From an uncultured Alcaligenaceae bacterium (lineage in GTDB: Bacteria > Pseudomonadota > Gammaproteobacteria > Burkholderiales > Burkholderiaceae_B): a DNA stretch of 8,764 bases. The stretch covers positions 1 to 8,764 of the forward strand of contig CALCPT010000331.1 of NCBI GenBank assembly GCA_937897265.1. The letters run 5' to 3'. A program made the translations under genes and the position numbers. This document shows positions 6,645-8,764 of the stretch, in pieces. The notes beneath the pieces are model-generated. The model did no database searches. It was given only the letters and a program-made list of their open reading frames with translations, and was not told where the DNA came from. Position 1 is the first letter of the stretch. The number at the start of each line of letters is the position of its first letter.

Positions 6645-6661
6645 TAGAGCTTAAGGCTCTA
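6645..6661 (-). promoter_or_regulatory. Leader hairpin / second dyad upstream of the XRE gene
   Basis: TAGAGC (6645-6650) and GCTCTA (6656-6661) form a perfect 6-bp stem with a TTAAG loop, in the transcribed leader 17 bases before the start codon. It could be a second binding site, an RNA hairpin affecting translation, or a relic of the junction left by toxin loss. Confidence 0.35.
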
Positions 6662-6682
6662 CTGTTAAAATTTCAGTCAAAA

Positions 6683-6707
6683 AAGTATAGCACCAGTTGC
6701 TATGCTT
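6683..6707 (-). promoter_or_regulatory. XRE promoter with overlapping operator
   Basis: On the minus strand an extended -10, TGC-TATACT (TATACT = plus 6684-6689), predicts a start near 6677 and a leader of about 48 bases. Covering it is a 9-bp inverted repeat, AAGTATAGC (6683-6691) and GCTATGCTT (6699-6707), matching at eight of nine positions with seven bases between. A dyad over the -10 is the standard way XRE antitoxins repress their own promoter, so the operator is most likely bound by the XRE protein. No good -35 box is visible. Confidence 0.6.
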
Positions 6708-6864
6708 CATTGAGATGCGAGATATCCCTGTGTCCGATGCGAACCGCGCGAAGTTTGTGATTTTTTCATCCACCACACCAACGGAAAATGGTCACTTCGC
6801 ACTTTTTGCCATGCTTCTTTTAGCAATAGGCGGACAATACGCCCGCCTTCAACGCATTCCATTA

Positions 6865-6893
6865 TTGACATAAAGTCTACATTAACTTACACT
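6865..6893 (+). promoter_or_regulatory. Sigma70 promoter of the AbiEi gene
   Basis: A perfect TTGACA (6865-6870) is followed, after 17 bases, by TACACT (6888-6893, four of six). Transcription should start near 6900, giving a leader of about 20 bases. The -10 box lies inside the left arm and spacer of a long inverted repeat. Confidence 0.62.
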
Positions 6894-6912
6894 ATTAGTA
6901 ATTTAATGTAGA
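6876..6912. promoter_or_regulatory. AbiEi operator: 15-bp inverted repeat, 14/15 match
   Basis: The left arm TCTACATTAACTTAC (6876-6890) and the right arm GTAATTTAATGTAGA (6898-6912) are reverse complements at 14 of 15 positions, with a 7-base spacer. The arms are offset by 22 bases, about two helical turns. The repeat covers the -10 box, the start of transcription and the leader up to four bases before the first ATG. AbiEi antitoxins are known to repress their own promoters by binding inverted repeats, so this is very probably the AbiEi autoregulatory site. Confidence 0.72.
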
Positions 6913-6919
6913 GTTATGA

Positions 6920-7480
6920 ATGCAGCCTCTCAGACAGCTTTTGGGTGCTCTTAAGCAGCTTGCTACCCCGCAAGCGTGCCTGTTCACGCCAGCGGATTTG
7001 CGCGCAGTACTTCCGCAACTGTCCGACGTTGCATTCAACACTTTGCTCAGTCGAGCGGTCAGTTCAGGTCACCTTCAACGAGTTTGTCGAGGGCTGTATC
7101 GGTACGACACCTACCCTTCGAACCTTCCCTTTAGCCTTTCACAGGCAGCAACCAAACTTCGCCCAATGGATCTGAACTATCTCAGTCTTGAAACTGTTTT
7201 GAGCGATGCGGGTGTTATCTCTCAGATCCCAATAAATCGCATCATGGTGATGTCTTCGGGTCGTTCTAACGTTATCGACTGCAATAGCTGGGGCAGCATT
7301 GAATTCGTGCATACCAGACAAACCCCTGACAGCCTTGTTGAGCATTTGCACTACGACCCTCAAAACAAAATGTGGCGTGCCAGTGTGAAACAAGCCTTAC
7401 GAGATATGAAAGCGACCCATCGCAGTACAGACTTAATCGACTGGAGTGTCACGAATGAGCTTATGCAACAGAATGTCTAA
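6920..7480 (+). CDS. AbiEi-family antitoxin (type IV toxin-antitoxin), orphan
   Basis: This 186-residue protein has an N-terminal winged helix-turn-helix (about 3-62), with LFTPADLRAVLP, VAFNTLLSRAVSSGHLQRV and the wing CRGLYRY (56-62). A C-terminal AbiEi domain follows, with YLSLETVLSDAGVISQ (87-102), MSSGRSNVIDC, GSIEFVHTR and WRASVKQALRDMKATHRS near the end. These blocks match the AbiEi (COG5340) antitoxins normally encoded directly before an AbiEii nucleotidyltransferase toxin. The antitoxin represses the operon and counters the toxin, often as a phage-defence module. The frame is full length, but no AbiEii follows: 7481-7771 has no coding frame of that kind. The start at 6920 overlaps another ATG (6916) in a different frame; TAGAG at 6909-6913 is a weak ribosome site. 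An overlapping short frame at the 3' end is ATG TCT AAC TAG (7473-7484). Confidence 0.85.
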   Translation: MQPLRQLLGALKQLATPQACLFTPADLRAVLPQLSDVAFNTLLSRAVSSGHLQRVCRGLYRYDTYPSNLPFSLSQAATKLRPMDLNYLSLETVLSDAGVISQIPINRIMVMSSGRSNVIDCNSWGSIEFVHTRQTPDSLVEHLHYDPQNKMWRASVKQALRDMKATHRSTDLIDWSVTNELMQQNV

Positions 7481-7484
7481 CTAG

Positions 7485-7501
7485 GATTTAGGTTCTAAAT
7501 C
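7485..7501. repeat. Perfect 7-bp hairpin just after the AbiEi stop
   Basis: GATTTAG (7485-7491) and CTAAATC (7495-7501) form a perfect stem with a GTT loop, starting five bases after the AbiEi stop. The stem is AT-rich and no T tract follows, so it is a poor terminator. It may stabilise the 3' end or mark a deletion junction where the toxin gene was lost. Confidence 0.4.
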
Positions 7502-7626
7502 AGCATGAGCACACAAATAGCTCAACGCTTTTTCACCATAACGCTTCAGGTGCGGCACATATTTGAGTTCGAGCATCTAATTTTGTGACTCGGTTTGTTT
7601 ATCCACCACACCCAAAAAACGCAACA

Positions 7627-7645
7627 CCCCACCACCACCCCACCC
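7627..7645 (-). other. G-rich tract on the minus strand, possible two-layer G-quadruplex
   Basis: Read on the minus strand the tract is GGG-T-GGGG-T-GG-T-GG-T-GGGG: five G runs separated by single T bases. Only three runs have three or more G, so a classical three-layer quadruplex is not met, but a two-layer form with one-base loops is possible. It lies about 127 bases upstream of the PhyH start. Confidence 0.3.
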
Positions 7646-7670
7646 TCTAAGCTTTTCACAGCCATAGACG

Positions 7671-7686
7671 CACCGTGCACTCGGTG
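7671..7686. promoter_or_regulatory. CACCG-N6-CGGTG dyad upstream of the PhyH gene
   Basis: CACCG (7671-7675) and CGGTG (7682-7686) are perfect 5-bp arms around TGCACT. They fall in the spacer of a weak promoter candidate (TAGACG 7665-7670, CATACT 7688-7693). This could be an operator of the oxygenase gene; the arms are short. Confidence 0.25.
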
Positions 7687-7771
7687 ACATACTCAGGCAA
7701 CTTATTGCAATGACTTCGGTCAACGGTGCTTTCGCGTCGCACGACGCATCTATCACGCTTCACCTTCGCAG

Positions 7772-8764
7772 ATGCAAACCCAATCGCTACTTCCTGGTGT
7801 GCCGATCATTGAGTCCCCGTTTTTTAACGACATCGCTGCCTCGGATTATTTTGCTGCGCACGAAAAAAAGATTGCGTCTGATCTGAATAAATATGGGTTT
7901 GCGATATTGCCTGGATTTTTTTCAGAGATCCAAGAGCAAGCCAAACAGATACGTGCAGATTTGCAGCCGCTGTATGACTCGATGGCGATCAGCACAACCT
8001 TAGCGCCTGAAGAGATCGCGGCCGAAGCACGCATACAAGATGCGTATCGCACTAGCCAAACCGTTAAAGCTATCGCTTGCGATGAACGCATCACGCAGTT
8101 GCTCACCAAGCTGTATGGCCGGCAAGCCTTTGCGTTTCAAACGCTCAACTTTCGATACGGCAGTCAACAGGCCACGCACAGTGACGCCATGCATTTTCAT
8201 TCGGCGCCCGAACGTTATATGTGTGGTGTGTGGGTGGCGCTAGAAGATGTGTTTTTTGACACCGGGCCTTTGCATTACTACCCAGGCAGTCACAAGTTAC
8301 CCACTTACGATTGCCGTCAGCTAGGCTATGCACCCACCGACAAAGTCGATCAAACCGTTTACGAAGCGCTGTGGGAGAAGCTCACTGAAGCCCACGTCTT
8401 AGAGAGAAAAACTTTTGAAGCAAAAGCTGGTGATGCCTTAATCTGGTCAGCAAACTTACTGCACGGTGGCGAACGAATTTTACGCGCGGGCACCTCGCGC
8501 TGGTCACAGGTGACGCATTATTTTTTTGAAGGCTGCGACTACTACACCCCTATGCATTCAGACGTGTTTGGCGGTGAGATCAGGCTGCGCGCGCCTGTAG
8601 ATATTGCCACAGGCCTGCCGCTTGAACGGCCACAAATTACACTAAAAAGTTCGCCAAAATCTAAGCCTAAAGCTTGGTACGAAAAGCTGTTTGGCTGGGC
8701 CTCTTCAAGCAAGAAAAGCAAACCGAAAAAAGGCGACACAAGCCGGAGCCGCAAGAGCAAGAGC
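7772..8764 (+). CDS. Phytanoyl-CoA dioxygenase (PhyH)-family oxygenase, 3' end cut by the window edge
   Basis: The frame is open from ATG 7772 to the last base: 331 residues without a stop. The opening MQTQSLLPGVPIIESPFF leads to NKYGFAILPGFFS, typical of PhyH proteins. The Fe(II) ligands are H136-S-D138 in ATHSDAMHFHS and H231 in SANLLHGGERI, and R243 in TSRWSQVTHYFF should bind the 2-oxoglutarate carboxylate. Between them are MCGVWVALEDVFFDTGPLHYYPGSHK, the usual double-stranded beta-helix core. The enzyme should hydroxylate a small substrate using O2 and 2-oxoglutarate in the cytoplasm; the substrate is unknown. From about residue 292 on comes a tail of 40 residues with 12 Lys, 2 Arg and 11 Ser, unusual for the family. 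No ribosome site precedes ATG 7772, but no in-frame start lies between it and the upstream stop (7685-7687). GTG 7799 is an alternative. Confidence 0.85.
   Translation, partial: MQTQSLLPGVPIIESPFFNDIAASDYFAAHEKKIASDLNKYGFAILPGFFSEIQEQAKQIRADLQPLYDSMAISTTLAPEEIAAEARIQDAYRTSQTVKAIACDERITQLLTKLYGRQAFAFQTLNFRYGSQQATHSDAMHFHSAPERYMCGVWVALEDVFFDTGPLHYYPGSHKLPTYDCRQLGYAPTDKVDQTVYEALWEKLTEAHVLERKTFEAKAGDALIWSANLLHGGERILRAGTSRWSQVTHYFFEGCDYYTPMHSDVFGGEIRLRAPVDIATGLPLERPQITLKSSPKSKPKAWYEKLFGWASSSKKSKPKKGDTSRSRKSKS

Larger units (their letters stand above)
7481..7771. other. Non-coding gap between AbiEi and the PhyH gene
   Basis: These 291 bases hold no gene I can support. The pieces seen are the 7485-7501 hairpin, a duplicated AACGCTT (7524-7530 and 7540-7546), a C-rich tract (7627-7645) that is G-rich on the other strand, and a dyad CACCG-N6-CGGTG (7671-7686). 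A 31-codon minus-strand frame (7576 down to 7481) has no ribosome site and a stop codon directly before its ATG. TAGACG (7665-7670) and CATACT (7688-7693), spaced by 17, are a weak promoter candidate for the PhyH gene. The 7671-7686 dyad would sit in its spacer. Confidence 0.5.

Noticed and set aside
6829..6847. GGCGG / CCGCC inverted repeat considered as a terminator.
   Set aside because: The arms are short, no T tract follows on either strand, and it lies between divergent genes where no terminator is expected.
6707..6873. Two overlapping small frames on opposite strands: plus 6715-6873 (52 aa, MRDIPVSDANRAKF start, hydrophobic middle) and minus 6871-6707 (54 aa).
   Set aside because: Neither has a ribosome site or a recognisable domain, they overlap almost completely in antisense, and they lie between two promoter-operator regions. 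Frames of this length occur by chance at this GC.
7481..7576. 31-codon minus-strand frame starting MLELKYVPHLKRYGEK.
   Set aside because: A stop codon directly precedes the ATG, there is no ribosome site, and it contains the 7485-7501 hairpin. It could be the tail of a decayed gene, but nothing confirms that.
6768..7612. 12-bp direct repeat ATCCACCACACC (6768-6779 and 7601-7612) flanking the AbiEi gene, considered as attachment or target-site duplication.
   Set aside because: About two 12-mer coincidences are expected by chance in a window this size, the surrounding sequence aligns poorly, and there is no integrase or transposase.
7710..7886. ATG at 7710 opening a frame into the PhyH region (starting MTSVNGAFASHD).
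   Set aside because: It runs in a different frame from the PhyH motifs and ends after a short basic peptide. The conserved PhyH opening begins at 7772.

Overview
The window looks like a stretch of proteobacterial chromosome of moderate GC. The protein types and the tight operon style (GTGA and ATGA stop/start overlaps) suggest a betaproteobacterium of the order Burkholderiales. That assignment is inference from gene content; there is no rRNA or other marker to settle it.

Layout. (1) Positions 1-1619 hold a divergent pair: a DUF296/PPC-domain gene on the minus strand, cut by the left edge, and a 12-helix MFS transporter on the plus strand. A TTGGC-N8-GCCAA dyad lies exactly midway between the two starts and overlaps a good promoter for the minus gene. 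(2) Positions 1893-4980 hold a three-gene operon: an ACAD10/11-like acyl-CoA dehydrogenase, an SDR oxidoreductase and an APH-fold phosphotransferase, each overlapping the next by 4 bp. This set matches the core (LvaC, LvaD, LvaA) of the Pseudomonas putida levulinate / 4-hydroxyacid pathway, where a hydroxyacyl-CoA is phosphorylated and an atypical ACAD removes the phosphate. The small partner LvaB and the CoA ligase LvaE are absent here. (3) Positions 4981-5156 are a gene gap filled mostly by six or seven degenerate head-to-tail 18-bp repeats. (4) Positions 5157-6311 encode a PLP-dependent D-threonine / 3-hydroxyaspartate aldolase-type enzyme (fold type III).

(5) Positions 6308-7480 form an accessory island of two head-to-head antitoxin-type regulators. 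One is a HigA/NadS-like XRE protein (minus), whose stop overlaps the aldolase stop tail to tail. The other is an AbiEi-family antitoxin (plus). Each has its own promoter covered by a long inverted repeat, as expected for autoregulation, yet neither cognate toxin (RelE/HigB type, AbiEii nucleotidyltransferase) is present. (6) Positions 7481-7771 are non-coding, with a hairpin directly after AbiEi, a G-rich minus-strand tract and a dyad. (7) Positions 7772-8764 encode a phytanoyl-CoA dioxygenase (PhyH)-family Fe(II)/2-oxoglutarate oxygenase with an odd Lys/Ser-rich tail, running off the right edge.

The most interesting parts are the orphan double-antitoxin island with its operators, the 18-bp repeat array, and the minimal kinase-ACAD-SDR operon. 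No CRISPR array, tRNA, rRNA or insertion sequence was seen.
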